A DNA stretch of 64,000 bases from positions 1-64,000 of the forward strand of contig NZ_BAOQ01000023.1 of NCBI RefSeq assembly GCF_000344155.1, in the 5' to 3' direction. Position 1 is the stretch's first letter; every line of letters starts with the position of its first letter. A program made the position numbers and the translations under genes. Under the pieces are notes generated by a model that made no database searches, was not told where the DNA came from, and saw only the letters and a program-made list of their open reading frames with translations. This document shows, piece after piece, positions 54,371 through 63,561 of the stretch. The DNA is from Gordonia paraffinivorans NBRC 108238 (GTDB lineage: Bacteria; Actinomycetota; Actinomycetes; Mycobacteriales; Mycobacteriaceae).

Positions 54371-56419
54371 TCAGACGCCGACCTGCTCCAGTGCGAAACT
54401 CAGGCCGTCACCGGCGAGCAGTGTGAGATAGCTCGGGTGCTCGGGGTCGAGGACCAGGCGCTGGTGACGGCCGCGGGCCTTGATCAGGTCGGGCACCACG
54501 GTCAGGTACCGGGGAGTGCTCGCCGCGTAGATGTCCACCCGCAGCCGGTGGCCCGGCTGCAGCACCGCATCGGTCGGGACCAGGTCCACGTCGATGCGGA
54601 TCGGCTCGTCCGCGGGCACCGGCAGCTTGCGCTTGCGCGACAGATAGTGGTGCGCCGAGAGCAGGCTGCCGTCGGAGGCATACACCGACTTGCTGCGGTC
54701 GAGTGCCCGGTTCGACGCCGACAACGCGCCGTTGGTCAGCACCGTCGAGGTGCCGTCGGGTGCGACGTCGTTGACCGTCACCGCCCAGATCGCCTCGTGC
54801 GCGGTGGTCGCCACGTTGAGGCGCAGGTTCATCGCGCCGCTGATCGGTGTCGCCGCGGTCACCGGGGGAGTGGTGAACGACAGACCGCCGCGCTCCTGGA
54901 ACCGCGCGTCCCTGAACCAGTCGGGACCGAGGACCATCGTCGCGCCGGCGGTCACCTGGGTCATGTCCCGGGACCGCAGGCCGCGACCGTCCGGGCGGAT
55001 GTGCAGCGACGAGACCTCTCGTGCCGGGCGCGGTCCCAGCGAGCCGTCGTGGACGGCGTGGTCGGCGGTCGACGAGGACTCCGGGCTCAGGTACAGCCGC
55101 GTCGGCTCGACCCCGGGGCGGGGGAAGCTCTGACCCGAGGTCCAGACCCCGCCCTGCTGCAGCATGGTCACCGGGCCGTAGTACTCGATCCCGTTGCGGT
55201 GCCCCTTGAGCCAGCGGTCGAACCAGGCGCGCTCGAGGACGTCGAGACGCGGCGGCGCCGCCGGGCCGCCGAACCCCGAGCCGACGTCGAGGTGATAACC
55301 GTCGCCGACGATCATCTGCTTGCGGCCGGGCTCCATCTGCAGGCGCTCGTAGACGCCGGTCGCGCTGCGGCCGAACAGGTCGTGCCATGCGCCGACGGTG
55401 AAGGTCGGGGCCTCGATCCGGGACACGACCGGGTCGCGCACGTCGAAGTACGGGTCGTCGAAGATGCGCGGATCGCGTGCGGTGAGAAAACCCCAGAGCA
55501 GGGAAGGGATTTCGGTGGCCGGCGACTTGATCCGGTCGATCGCCCAGCGCAGTGCGTCGCCGCGCAGGATGTCACGCAGGACGTGGGAGGGGTTCGGCAC
55601 CCATTTGAGCGCGTTCACCGCGCTCAGCCACACCGGGATGAACGCCGAGGGCATGCCGCCGGTGATGTAGATGTCGCGGACGATGTCGTCGCACCCCTCG
55701 ACCGCGAAGACCGCCTTCAGCTGCGGCGGGCGCTTGTCGGCGGCCTGCAGCGAGTTGATCGCCGAATACGACCAGCCCGCCAGGCCCACCGTGCCGTCGC
55801 ACCACTCCTGCTCGCTGACCCAGTCGATGATCTCGACCGAGTCCTGCTGCTCGCGCAGGCCCAGGATCTCCCACCGGCCGTGGCTCGAACCGGTGCCGCG
55901 GACGTCGACGACGACCTGGACGTAACCGCTGCGCACCAGGTTCCGGTTGATCCCGAAGACGTCGAAGACCCCGCCGGAGAGCGTCTTGGTGAGGTTGGTC
56001 AGGCCCTCGAGCGCCGTGCCCGACGCGTCGACCGACCGCGACGCCGTGTGCAGCGCCTTGCCGAGGACGGGCGCATGCAGGGCCTGGTCGATGAAGTCGA
56101 TCGCGGCCCGGTTGTAGGGATTGATGTTGATGATCGCCGGATACGGAGTGAGGACCGTCTGGCCGAACCGGTTGGCCGGGCGCACGACGGTGGCCTTGAG
56201 GATGACCCCGTCGCTCATCCGGATCGACACGTCCCGATCGACGACCACGCGGGGATACAGCTGCTTGCCGTCGACCTGCTCGCGCCAGCGGATGCCGTCG
56301 GCGCCGCCCGTGGGGTCGCCGAGGGGGAGCGTGCCGAAGTGCGGTGAGGCGAACGGGCGCCGCGAGGGGGCGGTGAGCGGGCGCGAGCGCCGCTCCGCCG
56401 GATCCAGCTGGTACGTCAT
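54371..56419 (-). CDS. CocE/NonD-type alpha/beta hydrolase (X-Pro dipeptidyl-peptidase family)
   Basis: A 682-residue hydrolase. The N-terminal alpha/beta fold has YVQVVVDVRGTGSSHGRWE, the nucleophile elbow GLAGWSYSAINSLQ with Ser in GWSYS near residue 220, and VVGDGYHLDVGSG, a candidate catalytic His region. The C-terminal 230 residues form the jelly-roll domain of the XaaPro/CocE class (IRIDVDLVPTDAVLQPGHRL). It hydrolyses esters or amides; the substrate is unknown. No clear signal peptide is seen from the ATG at 56419. It faces no operon partner; the upstream 215 nt hold no gene. Confidence 0.85.
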   Translation of the reverse strand: MTYQLDPAERRSRPLTAPSRRPFASPHFGTLPLGDPTGGADGIRWREQVDGKQLYPRVVVDRDVSIRMSDGVILKATVVRPANRFGQTVLTPYPAIININPYNRAAIDFIDQALHAPVLGKALHTASRSVDASGTALEGLTNLTKTLSGGVFDVFGINRNLVRSGYVQVVVDVRGTGSSHGRWEILGLREQQDSVEIIDWVSEQEWCDGTVGLAGWSYSAINSLQAADKRPPQLKAVFAVEGCDDIVRDIYITGGMPSAFIPVWLSAVNALKWVPNPSHVLRDILRGDALRWAIDRIKSPATEIPSLLWGFLTARDPRIFDDPYFDVRDPVVSRIEAPTFTVGAWHDLFGRSATGVYERLQMEPGRKQMIVGDGYHLDVGSGFGGPAAPPRLDVLERAWFDRWLKGHRNGIEYYGPVTMLQQGGVWTSGQSFPRPGVEPTRLYLSPESSSTADHAVHDGSLGPRPAREVSSLHIRPDGRGLRSRDMTQVTAGATMVLGPDWFRDARFQERGGLSFTTPPVTAATPISGAMNLRLNVATTAHEAIWAVTVNDVAPDGTSTVLTNGALSASNRALDRSKSVYASDGSLLSAHHYLSRKRKLPVPADEPIRIDVDLVPTDAVLQPGHRLRVDIYAASTPRYLTVVPDLIKARGRHQRLVLDPEHPSYLTLLAGDGLSFALEQVGV

Positions 56420-56634
56420 GGTGCATACCCCTGCCTGGGGTGTGATGCCGCACCGCGGAAGGGTTGGTCGTGATGGCCGGGTGGACACCGACACCCCGTC
56501 GTGTCGGTCGTGAGTTGCCGTGGGCCACAGCGCGAAGCACTCCGATGTGGTCCACGTCACCCATCGTCGATGAAGAATAACTCAGCCGGCATATCGGATG
56601 GCTAACCGGGCGGCGTCGGTTCGGGTGCGAAGGT

Positions 56635-57828
56635 CTAGGGAAGGTCACGTTCCGGTAGCGCCAGATCGACGGCGGCGGCGGCCTCCAGCACCATCCACGC
56701 CGACAGTTGGACCGACAGGTCCCGCTCCGGGATCTCCGACGGGTTCACCGCGCCCGCCACGAACCGGGCCGTTTCGCCCTTCTTGTCGGGGACGACGGCC
56801 TTGGCGCGCCAGTCGCTGGAGAACAGCGTCGACCGTGGGGTCTCGGTGCGGTTCGACCACGCGGCATCGGCGCTGGTCATGACGATACGTGCGGCCCGGG
56901 ACCGTAGATCGCCCGCGCCGTCGACGTCGGGGAGGTCGGTTGCGATCAGGGCGAGATACCGGGCGAGGATCCCGTGGAACAGGCCGCCGTCGCCACCACC
57001 CCCGCCTTTGATGACCCTGTCGACGCAGGAGTGTTTCTCGACGGCGCCCAACAGTCGGGCGAGGCGGTCGAGGTGGCGTTGGTCCCGGGTCGCTCGGAAC
57101 GCCTCGAGTTCGGCGCCCAGCACGACGCCCTGGCAATAGGTGTAGGTGCCGGTCTCCGGCGTCAGTGAACCGTCGGGCTGCCGACGGAGTCCGTCGATGA
57201 CGAGATGCGTCTTCGGGTCGATGAGCTGGGCGTCCATCCAGTCGCACATCGCGACGGCGCGCTCGACGTGGTCGGTGCGGGCCAACAGGATCGCGGCCGG
57301 GCCGTTGGCCGGCGCGTTGAAGAAGCGGTCCATCGTGCGCCAGGGGATTCCGCCGCCCTCCTCGGGCACCCAGGCGTCGAGCATGCGGCGGGTGAGGACC
57401 CGCAGTCCGCGTCGGTGATCGAGCTGGAGGTGACGGTCGGCCCGTTCGATGGCCAGCCCGAGCCATGCCATGTCGTCGTAGTAGTTGTTCGTCCAGCGAC
57501 CCAGATTGCGTACCCGGATGCCCCGTAGCAGGCGATTGGCGTCGTCGGCGACCTCGGGGTCGAACGAGCGATCGCCGTATGCGGTCCCGCCCGGCCGGTG
57601 GATCGCCGCGTCGACGAGCAGGTCGACGAGGTGCGCGTGCCACCAGTAATGCCAGGATCCGAACTGCGCCCGGAGAAGTCCGATCGGCCACGCCACCGCG
57701 GCGGCGCGTGTCGCCGGCAACCAGAAGGCGCGTTGCAGGTGGCGCGCGGTGATCGCGTCCATGGCGACCTGCGCGCGCTCGTTGGGGTCGTGCACGTCCG
57801 GCGATTTGGAATGTTCCCCCACGACCAC
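56635..57828 (-). CDS. Glycoside hydrolase family 76 protein (alpha-1,6-mannanase-like)
   Basis: A 397-residue (alpha/alpha)6-barrel enzyme. The paired catalytic aspartates are in NNYYDDMAWLGLAIERADR; EEGGGIPWRTMDRFFNAPAN and YTYCQGVVLGAELEAFRATR are GH76 motifs. In mycolata such enzymes are thought to trim alpha-1,6-mannan of lipomannan or arabinomannan. No signal peptide is apparent from the GTG at 57828, so it may act in the cytoplasm or start elsewhere. It is divergent from the rplJ leader. Confidence 0.85.
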   Translation of the reverse strand: MVVGEHSKSPDVHDPNERAQVAMDAITARHLQRAFWLPATRAAAVAWPIGLLRAQFGSWHYWWHAHLVDLLVDAAIHRPGGTAYGDRSFDPEVADDANRLLRGIRVRNLGRWTNNYYDDMAWLGLAIERADRHLQLDHRRGLRVLTRRMLDAWVPEEGGGIPWRTMDRFFNAPANGPAAILLARTDHVERAVAMCDWMDAQLIDPKTHLVIDGLRRQPDGSLTPETGTYTYCQGVVLGAELEAFRATRDQRHLDRLARLLGAVEKHSCVDRVIKGGGGGDGGLFHGILARYLALIATDLPDVDGAGDLRSRAARIVMTSADAAWSNRTETPRSTLFSSDWRAKAVVPDKKGETARFVAGAVNPSEIPERDLSVQLSAWMVLEAAAAVDLALPERDLP

Positions 57829-57959
57829 GTAGCCTAGTCCTCGATGTGATGCACAACCGTGTGTCGTATCGGTTCAACCAGAGACCGTCGGTCGTCGGGA
57901 CCTCCCGAACGAAGGCGCGACAGCAGTCGCCGGCCCACGCAGGATGAACGAGGATTTGA

Positions 57960-58100
57960 GAGTCCCACGCCTCGCGGCGTGCGCATCTTGATGCCCCGTG
58001 CCTGTGTGCCGGGGCGTTTGTCGTATGAGCCTCCGATCGCCTCCTCGGCCCGTCGCTCGGTTGAACCCGACCAACTCATAGTGACGAGGAGAGGAGGCGA
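57960..58100 (+). promoter_or_regulatory. L10 (rplJ) mRNA leader
   Basis: The region before rplJ folds into two clear stem-loops, CACGCC/GGCGTG near 57967-57982 and GCCCCG/CGGGGC at 57993-57998 and 58010-58015, as in autoregulated L10 leaders. Excess L10-L12 complex would bind here. The rest of the 275-nt gap from the GH76 gene presumably holds the promoter. Confidence 0.65.
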
Positions 58101-58103
58101 AGT

Positions 58104-58628
58104 ATGGCCAAGCCCGAAAAGGTCACCGCTGTTGCGGAGATCGCGGAGCAGTTCAAGGGCTCCACGGCGGCAGTCATCACGGAATACCGTGGTCTGACCG
58201 TTCCGCAGATCTCGCAGCTGCGACGTTCCCTCGGTGAGGGTGCAACCTACTCCGTCGCCAAGAACACCCTGGTGAAGCGTGCCGCTGCTGAGGCGGGCGT
58301 GGAAGGGCTCGACGAGCTGTTCACCGGTCCCACCGCCATCGCCTTCATCGAGGGTGAGCCGGTTGTGGCCGCAAAGGCGATCAAGAACTTCGCCAAGGAC
58401 AACAAGGCTCTGGTCATCAAGGGCGGGTACATGGACGGCAAGCCGCTGTCCGTGTCCGAGATCGAGCAGATCGCCGACCTTGAGACCCGTGAGGTCTTGC
58501 TGGCCAAGCTCGCCGGTGCCATGAAGGGCAACTTGGCAAAGGCCGCCGGCCTGTTCAACCAGCCGGCATCGCAGGTCGCGCGTCTCGCTGCGGCCCTGCA
58601 GGACAAGAAGAACGAAGCCGGCGAGTAA
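58104..58628 (+). CDS. rplJ: 50S ribosomal protein L10
   Basis: A 174-residue protein forming the base of the L12 stalk and probably the repressor of its own leader. [20 protein letters not shown] and [20 protein letters not shown] are the rRNA-binding half. The C-terminal helix [20 protein letters not shown] carries L12 dimers. The start has GAGGAGG 12 nt upstream (ATG at 58104). rplL follows after 84 nt with a hairpin between. Confidence 0.96.
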   Translation: MAKPEKVTAVAEIAEQFKGSTAAVITEYRGLTVPQISQLRRSLGEGATYSVAKNTLVKRAAAEAGVEGLDELFTGPTAIAFIEGEPVVAAKAIKNFAKDNKALVIKGGYMDGKPLSVSEIEQIADLETREVLLAKLAGAMKGNLAKAAGLFNQPASQVARLAAALQDKKNEAGE

Positions 58629-58655
58629 TTCGCCGCACCCACAGCTATCCCCGAA

Positions 58656-58688
58656 CCGTACGGGGATGTGAAACCAACCCCCGTACGG
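58656..58688 (+). promoter_or_regulatory. Hairpin between rplJ and rplL
   Basis: CCGTACGGGG (58656-58665) pairs perfectly with CCCCGTACGG (58679-58688) over a 13-nt loop, ending 24 nt before the rplL start. It may set the L10:L12 ratio by RNA processing or partial termination. Confidence 0.6.
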
Positions 58689-58712
58689 GGACTGACAGGA
58701 AGGACGCCGATC

Positions 58713-59105
58713 ATGGCGAAGCTCACCGCTGACGAGCTCATCGAGCAGTTCAAGGAACTGACCCTGCTGGAGCTCAGCGAGTTCGTGAAGAAGTTCGAAG
58801 AGGTCTTCGAGGTCACCGCGGCCGCTCCGGTCGCCGTTGCCGCTGCCGGTGCTCCGGCTGCCGCCGGTGGCGCCGACGCCGCTGCCGAGCAGGACGAGTT
58901 CGACGTCGTGCTCGAGTCGGCCGGCGACAAGAAGATCCAGGTCATCAAGGTCGTCCGCGAGGTCGTCTCGGGCCTGGGCCTGAAGGAGGCCAAGGACCTC
59001 GTCGAGTCGGCTCCGAAGCCGATCCTGGAGAAGGTCAGCAAGGAAGACGCCGAGGCTGCCAAGGCCAAGCTCGAAGAGGCCGGCGCCAAGATCACCCTCA
59101 AGTAA
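58713..59105 (+). CDS. rplL: 50S ribosomal protein L7/L12
   Basis: A 130-residue factor-binding stalk protein. The N-terminal dimerisation helix is [20 protein letters not shown], an Ala/Gly hinge follows ([15 protein letters not shown]), and the C-terminal domain has [20 protein letters not shown] and [16 protein letters not shown] used the ATG at 58713 with AGGAAGGA upstream; an in-frame ATG further up gives a non-conserved leader. Confidence 0.97.
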   Translation: MAKLTADELIEQFKELTLLELSEFVKKFEEVFEVTAAAPVAVAAAGAPAAAGGADAAAEQDEFDVVLESAGDKKIQVIKVVREVVSGLGLKEAKDLVESAPKPILEKVSKEDAEAAKAKLEEAGAKITLK

Positions 59106-59128
59106 GACTCTCTCTTACTTCCCACGGG

Positions 59129-59154
59129 CCCGGGGCAGCGTTCGCTGTCCCGGG
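59129..59154 (+). terminator. Hairpin terminator after rplL
   Basis: CCCGGGGCAGCG (59129-59140) pairs with CGCTGTCCCGGG (59143-59154) with one G-U pair and a 2-nt loop, 24 nt after the rplL stop. Confidence 0.78.
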
Positions 59155-59190
59155 TTCGGTGGTATCCGGGGCTGACTCACCTGGGCAGTG

Positions 59191-59271
59191 ACGATGTCGC
59201 CCGCGACATCGTTCCGGTACGGCGACTTCGATCGGTGTCGCAGTGTCAGAGCGGTGTCGCGGGCGACATCG
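59191..59271. repeat. Intergenic palindromic repeat, copy B
   Basis: It begins ACGATGTCGCCCGCGACATC and ends GTGTCGCGGGCGACATCG, the two ends being inverted copies of each other, with CGGCGACTTCGATCGG in the middle. It aligns along its length with copy A at 42231-42310. Confidence 0.75.
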
Positions 59272-59308
59272 ATCTGGCCGGCTTCGGTCCCTGTGTCGCG
59301 GAATAGAT

Positions 59309-60301
59309 GTGAAACCCATAGACGAGTTTCTGCGTCCAAGTTCCGTGATCGAATTCCCGATAGACAGATTTCCGGCCGACAGACACGGCCTGATCCGCCG
59401 GGAGGCGACCCTTCGTGTCGGCATCGCGGACGACGTCGTCAACGCTGCGGTGAGGCGAGGACGTCTGCTGCGGCTCGCGCCCGGCGTGTGGGTTCCTGCC
59501 TTTCCGGGGCTGGAGGATGCCGACGGTGTCGACCGTCTGTATCGATACCGGTCCATCGCGGTGGCGACCTCGGCCCGAGATCGGGGAGTCTCCACACTCA
59601 GTCATTTCTCGGCGGCCGCTCTGCTCGGACTGGACACTCTTCACCCCGATCGTGAACGGGTGCACCTCACCAAGTCCACCGCCCGCGGCGGCTTCGTACG
59701 CGGGCTACGACACGTCCACAACGGGCCGCTTACGCCGGCCGAGACCGTTGAAATCGACGGTGTCGTCGTGACACGCCTCGAGCGGACCGCCGTCGACATT
59801 GCCATGGCGGGCAGCTTCGAGCAGGCGATCGTCGTGCTCGATGCGGCGCTTCGGCTCGGCGCCGATCCCGCTGTCATGACGGCTATGGTCGACGCGCGTG
59901 CGGGGACTCCCAACATCGGCGTGGCTCGCCGTGCGCTGTCACTGGCCGACGCCCGTTCGGAGAGCGTCGGAGAGTCCTGGAGTCGGGCCCAGATGATCGA
60001 GGCGGGGATTCCGCTGCCTCGTCTGCAGCACACCTTCGAGACGTCCTACGGAGACATACGCAGCGACTTCGACTGGGACGGCCTTGTCATCGGCGAGTTC
60101 GACGGGATGCACAAGTACGACAAGCTCATCAGGGACGGGGAGACGGTGCGCGACGTCCTGATCCGCGAGAAGCGGCGTGAGGGAGCGCTCGCAGAGCAGG
60201 GGATCGTGGTGATCCGCTGGACCTGGTCCACGCTCGAGCGCCGAGAACTGGCGCAGATTCTCCGTCCGTCCCTCGCGCGGATCGGACTCGTCGCAGCGTG
60301 A
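59309..60301 (+). CDS. AbiEi-antitoxin-like / DUF559-type protein, orphan
   Basis: A 330-residue protein common in mycolata. The N-terminal part (LIRREATLRVGIADDVVNAA, then AVRRGRLLRLAPGVWVP) resembles the winged-helix AbiEi domain of type IV antitoxins. The C-terminal part (DIRSDFDWDGLVIGEFDGMH, then KYDKLIRDGETVRDVLIREK) resembles the DUF559/Vsr nuclease fold with acidic and Lys residues. No AbiEii nucleotidyltransferase toxin is next to it, so a classical toxin-antitoxin pair is not supported. The GTG at 59309 is used; it lies 38 nt after repeat copy B. Confidence 0.7.
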   Translation: MKPIDEFLRPSSVIEFPIDRFPADRHGLIRREATLRVGIADDVVNAAVRRGRLLRLAPGVWVPAFPGLEDADGVDRLYRYRSIAVATSARDRGVSTLSHFSAAALLGLDTLHPDRERVHLTKSTARGGFVRGLRHVHNGPLTPAETVEIDGVVVTRLERTAVDIAMAGSFEQAIVVLDAALRLGADPAVMTAMVDARAGTPNIGVARRALSLADARSESVGESWSRAQMIEAGIPLPRLQHTFETSYGDIRSDFDWDGLVIGEFDGMHKYDKLIRDGETVRDVLIREKRREGALAEQGIVVIRWTWSTLERRELAQILRPSLARIGLVAA

Positions 60302-60327
60302 TGCGTGCGGTTGGTTTCTCCGGTTCG

Positions 60328-60371
60328 AGGTCGCCTGCGACATTGCTCACCGTGGGCGATCTCGATCGAGT
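60328..60371. repeat. Intergenic palindromic repeat, partial copy C
   Basis: GAGGTCGCCTGCGACATTG and GGGCGATCTCGATCGAG match parts of copies A and B with several changes. It flanks the AbiEi-like gene on the other side from copy B. Confidence 0.5.
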
Positions 60372-60533
60372 CCGCACGGCCGAAATGAGGTCTGCGAGAG
60401 TGACCTGGGACTTTGCGTCGGCGGTCACATGGACGGTTCCGGCCCGACTTTCCTCACTAGAAATCATCCGCTATCGTTCTGGGACGCAGCGATGGTTACC
60501 GAACGGTAGCTTCGCGCCCGCCAAACGCTGAGT

Positions 60534-60600
60534 CAACCGGTCACGTTGTGGTTGGTCACGGTTCCGATACAGTGACCCCAACCACAAATGCCACCGGTTG
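60534..60600 (+). promoter_or_regulatory. mkl promoter overlapped by nested inverted repeats
   Basis: TTGTGG (60545-60550) and TACAGT (60568-60573) are 17 nt apart. TTGTGGTTGGTCAC (60545-60558) is inverted as GTGACCCCAACCACAA (60572-60587) with two extra bases. CAACCGG (60534-60540) and CCGGTTG (60594-60600) enclose both. The arms cover the promoter, so repression of mkl is likely. The rest of the 353-nt gap holds only repeat copy C. Confidence 0.5.
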
Positions 60601-60654
60601 GTGTGCGGACACACCGTGGCCGCATTCGGGGGCAGCGATCGTCTGGAGGAAGTT

Positions 60655-61872
60655 GTGGGTGTAGAGGTCAGTGTCGAGGGGCTCACGAAGTCGTTCGGCT
60701 CGCAGAACATCTGGCGTGATGTGACGTTGACCCTGCCGGAGGGCGAGGTCTCGGCACTGCTGGGTCCGTCGGGTACCGGCAAGTCGGTGTTCCTGAAGAC
60801 CTTGATCGGTCTGCTGCACCCGGAGCAGGGTTCGGTGATCATCGACGGCACCGACATCACCAAGTGCTCGGCCAAGGAGCTCTACGAGATCCGCAAGCTG
60901 TTCGGCGTCCTCTTCCAGGACGGCGCGCTGTTCGGCTCGATGAGCCTCTACGACAACATCGCGTTCCCGCTTCGTGAGCACACGAAGAAGAAGGAACACG
61001 AGATCCGCGACATCGTGATGGAGAAGATCGACCTGGTCGGTCTGACCGGTGCGGAGGACAAGCTCCCCGGTGAGATCTCCGGCGGTATGCGCAAGCGTGC
61101 CGGCCTCGCGCGCGCCCTCGTGCTCGATCCCCAGATCATCCTGTGCGACGAGCCGGACTCCGGTCTGGATCCCGTTCGTACCGCGTACATCTCGCAGCTG
61201 TTGATCGACATCAACGCGCAGATCGACGCGACGATCCTGATCGTGACCCACAACATCAACATCGCCCGCACCATCCCGGACAACATCGGCATGTTGTTCC
61301 GCAAGGAGCTGGTGATGTTCGGTCCTCGCGAGCAGCTGCTGACCTCGGAGCAGCCGGTGGTCAAGCAGTTCCTGGCCGGCGACCGCTTCGGTCCGATCGG
61401 CATGTCGGAGGAGAAGGACGAGGCGGTCCAGAAGCAGGAAGAGGCGATGCAGGCCGCGGGCATCTCCGGTGGCGGCACCAAGGAGGACTTCACCGAGATC
61501 ATCCCGCAGGTGCAGCCGAATCCGGGCATGCCCGAGCGCAAGGCGGTCAAGCGTCACCGCGAGCGCGTGATGGCGATGCTGCACACCCTGCCGCCGCAGG
61601 CCCAGGAGGCGATCCTGCGCAGCATGGAAGAGGAAGACCGCATCCGCGCCGAGAGCGACGCCCACGCCAGCAACATGGCGGGCGGGAACGCAGCAGCCGG
61701 TGGCGAGTGGACCGCGGCCCCGGCCGGCAACGTGGCGGTCGCGGACGCCAAGACCGACGTCATCGACTACGGGGGCAGCGACGCACCCACCGAGCAGTGG
61801 CAGACAGACCCGCTGACCAAGCGCGGTCAGCATGCGGCTGACGGCAACGAAGGGCGGACGACCCAGGAATGA
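60655..61872 (+). CDS. mkl: MCE-system ATPase Mkl (MceG/MlaF-like)
   Basis: A 405-residue ATPase that powers Mce lipid or sterol importers (Rv0655 type). Walker A GPSGTGKS is at residues 37-44, the signature is EISGGMRKRAGLARALVLDP, and Walker B is IILCDEPDSGLDPV. A C-terminal extension of about 150 residues (rich in Met, Gln and Glu) is typical of actinobacterial MceG. I used the GTG at 60655 with GGAGG 5 nt upstream. Unlike in M. tuberculosis, where mkl stands apart from the mce operons, it overlaps the first yrbE gene here. Confidence 0.92.
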   Translation: MGVEVSVEGLTKSFGSQNIWRDVTLTLPEGEVSALLGPSGTGKSVFLKTLIGLLHPEQGSVIIDGTDITKCSAKELYEIRKLFGVLFQDGALFGSMSLYDNIAFPLREHTKKKEHEIRDIVMEKIDLVGLTGAEDKLPGEISGGMRKRAGLARALVLDPQIILCDEPDSGLDPVRTAYISQLLIDINAQIDATILIVTHNINIARTIPDNIGMLFRKELVMFGPREQLLTSEQPVVKQFLAGDRFGPIGMSEEKDEAVQKQEEAMQAAGISGGGTKEDFTEIIPQVQPNPGMPERKAVKRHRERVMAMLHTLPPQAQEAILRSMEEEDRIRAESDAHASNMAGGNAAAGGEWTAAPAGNVAVADAKTDVIDYGGSDAPTEQWQTDPLTKRGQHAADGNEGRTTQE

Positions 61873-62675
61873 CCAGCGCCACCATGCGTGGCGTCGACCG
61901 AATCGCGCAGGCCGGGACGGGTGCTCTCGCCCAGACCGGCAACATCGTTCAGCTCTTCGTCGACGTTGCACGCCAGACCTTCGTGCGCCCGTTCCAGTGG
62001 CGGGAGTTCATCCAGCAGGCCTGGTTCATCGCCAGCGTGACGATCCTGCCCACCGCGCTCATCGCGATCCCGTTCGGCGCGATCGTCTCGTTGCAGACCG
62101 GTTCGCTGATCAAGCAGCTCGGCGCCGAGTCGTACACCGGCGCGGCGAGCGTGCTGGTGGTGATCCAGCAGGGCTCGCCTCTGGTGACGTCCCTGCTCAT
62201 CGCGGGCGCGGCCGGGTCGGCCGTGGCCGCCGACCTCGGTTCGCGCACGATCCGCGAGGAGATCGACGCGATGGAGGTGCTGGGCATCAACCCGATCCAG
62301 CGCCTGGTCGTTCCGCGCGTGCTGGCGATGGTTCTGGTCGCGATGCTGCTCAACGGTCTGGTCGCCGTCATCGGCATCGGCGGTGGTTACTTCTTCAACG
62401 TCGTGGTGCAGGGCGGTACCCCGGGTGCCTACCTGGCGTCCTTCGGTGCGCTCGCGCAGCTGCCCGACCTCTACGTGTCGACCCTCAAGGCGGCCGTCTT
62501 CGGTGTGCTCGCCGGTGTGGTCGCGTCTTACAAGGGCCTCAACCCGAAGGGCGGCCCGAAGGGCGTCGGTGACGCGGTCAACCAGAGCGTCGTCATCACG
62601 TTCCTGCTGCTCTTCCTCGCAAACCTGATCATCACTGCGGTCTACCTGCAGGTCGTCCCGCCGAAGGGAAGCTAG
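61869..62675 (+). CDS. YrbEA / MlaE-type permease of an Mce transporter
   Basis: A 268-residue inner-membrane protein with about five to six helices. The MlaE signature is GAAGSAVAADLGSRTIREEI followed by DAMEVLGINPIQRLVVPRVL, the EExDAME-like motif that contacts the ATPase. The ATG overlaps the mkl stop (ATGA). It forms the channel with the next gene product. Which of the mce families this is (mce1, mce4 or other) cannot be told from this part. Confidence 0.9.
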   Translation: MTSATMRGVDRIAQAGTGALAQTGNIVQLFVDVARQTFVRPFQWREFIQQAWFIASVTILPTALIAIPFGAIVSLQTGSLIKQLGAESYTGAASVLVVIQQGSPLVTSLLIAGAAGSAVAADLGSRTIREEIDAMEVLGINPIQRLVVPRVLAMVLVAMLLNGLVAVIGIGGGYFFNVVVQGGTPGAYLASFGALAQLPDLYVSTLKAAVFGVLAGVVASYKGLNPKGGPKGVGDAVNQSVVITFLLLFLANLIITAVYLQVVPPKGS

Positions 62676-62677
62676 AC

Positions 62678-63559
62678 GTGACCGATGGTGGCGGAGGCGT
62701 GACTATCGCCAAGAGCAGGCCCGAGTACTTCATGTACGAGGCCCGCAAGCAACTGGGCAAGCCGCTGAAGGTGCTCGACGGCGCCGGCGAGCAGATGTCG
62801 TTCTACGGCCGCACGCTCGCGTGGATGCCGAAGACGCTGGTGCATTACACCCGTGAGGTCCTGCGACTCCTCGCCGAGGTGGCATTCGGCTCGGGCGGCC
62901 TCGCGGTCATCGGCGGCACGATCGGCGTGATGGTGCTGATGTCGGGTTTCACCGGCGTCGTCGTCGGTCTGCAGGGCTACGCGGCCCTCGACCAGATCGG
63001 TTCGCAGGCCCTCACCGGCTTCCTGTCGGCCTACGTCAACACCCGTGAGGTGGCGCCTCTCGTGGCGGGCCTCGCCCTGTCGGCGACCGTCGGTTGCGGC
63101 TTCACCGCGCAGCTCGGCGCCATGCGCATCTCCGAGGAGATCGACGCGCTGGAGACGATGGCCGTGCCGTCGATCCCGTTCCTGGTGTCCACGCGCGTCA
63201 TCGCCGGCTTCATCGCCGTCATCCCGCTGTACGTCCTGGGCCTGCTGTCGGCGTACCTCGCCTCCCGCGTGGTCACGACCGTGTTCAACGGCCAGTCCGG
63301 CGGCTCCTACGATCACTACTTCAATCTGTTCCTGCCGCCGGTCGACGTGCTGTGGTCGTTCGGCAAGGTGCTGGTATTCGCCTTCGTGATCATCCTGGTG
63401 CACTGCTACTACGGCTTCTACGCGTCGGGCGGACCCGCGGGCGTGGGCGTGGCCGTGGGTCACGCGGTCCGGGCTGCTCTGGTCCTGATCGCGGTCCTCG
63501 ACTTCTTCCTGGGCCTCGCGATCTGGGGCACCACCACGACCGTGCGAGTGGGAGGTTAG
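62678..63559 (+). CDS. YrbEB / MlaE-type permease of an Mce transporter
   Basis: A 293-residue permease, the partner of YrbEA. GCGFTAQLGAMRISEEIDAL and ETMAVPSIPFLVSTRVIAGF are the MlaE motifs. The N-terminus (RPEYFMYEARKQLGKPLKVL) is YrbEB-like. It starts at the GTG at 62678, 2 nt after the yrbEA stop; a GTG at 62699 is an alternative start that would trim a Gly-rich leader. Confidence 0.9.
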   Translation: MTDGGGGVTIAKSRPEYFMYEARKQLGKPLKVLDGAGEQMSFYGRTLAWMPKTLVHYTREVLRLLAEVAFGSGGLAVIGGTIGVMVLMSGFTGVVVGLQGYAALDQIGSQALTGFLSAYVNTREVAPLVAGLALSATVGCGFTAQLGAMRISEEIDALETMAVPSIPFLVSTRVIAGFIAVIPLYVLGLLSAYLASRVVTTVFNGQSGGSYDHYFNLFLPPVDVLWSFGKVLVFAFVIILVHCYYGFYASGGPAGVGVAVGHAVRAALVLIAVLDFFLGLAIWGTTTTVRVGG

Positions 63560-63561
63560 CG

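Noticed and set aside
59309-60301. Type IV toxin-antitoxin operon
   Set aside because: Only the AbiEi-like protein is present; there is no nucleotidyltransferase toxin gene adjacent, and the next gene is mkl.
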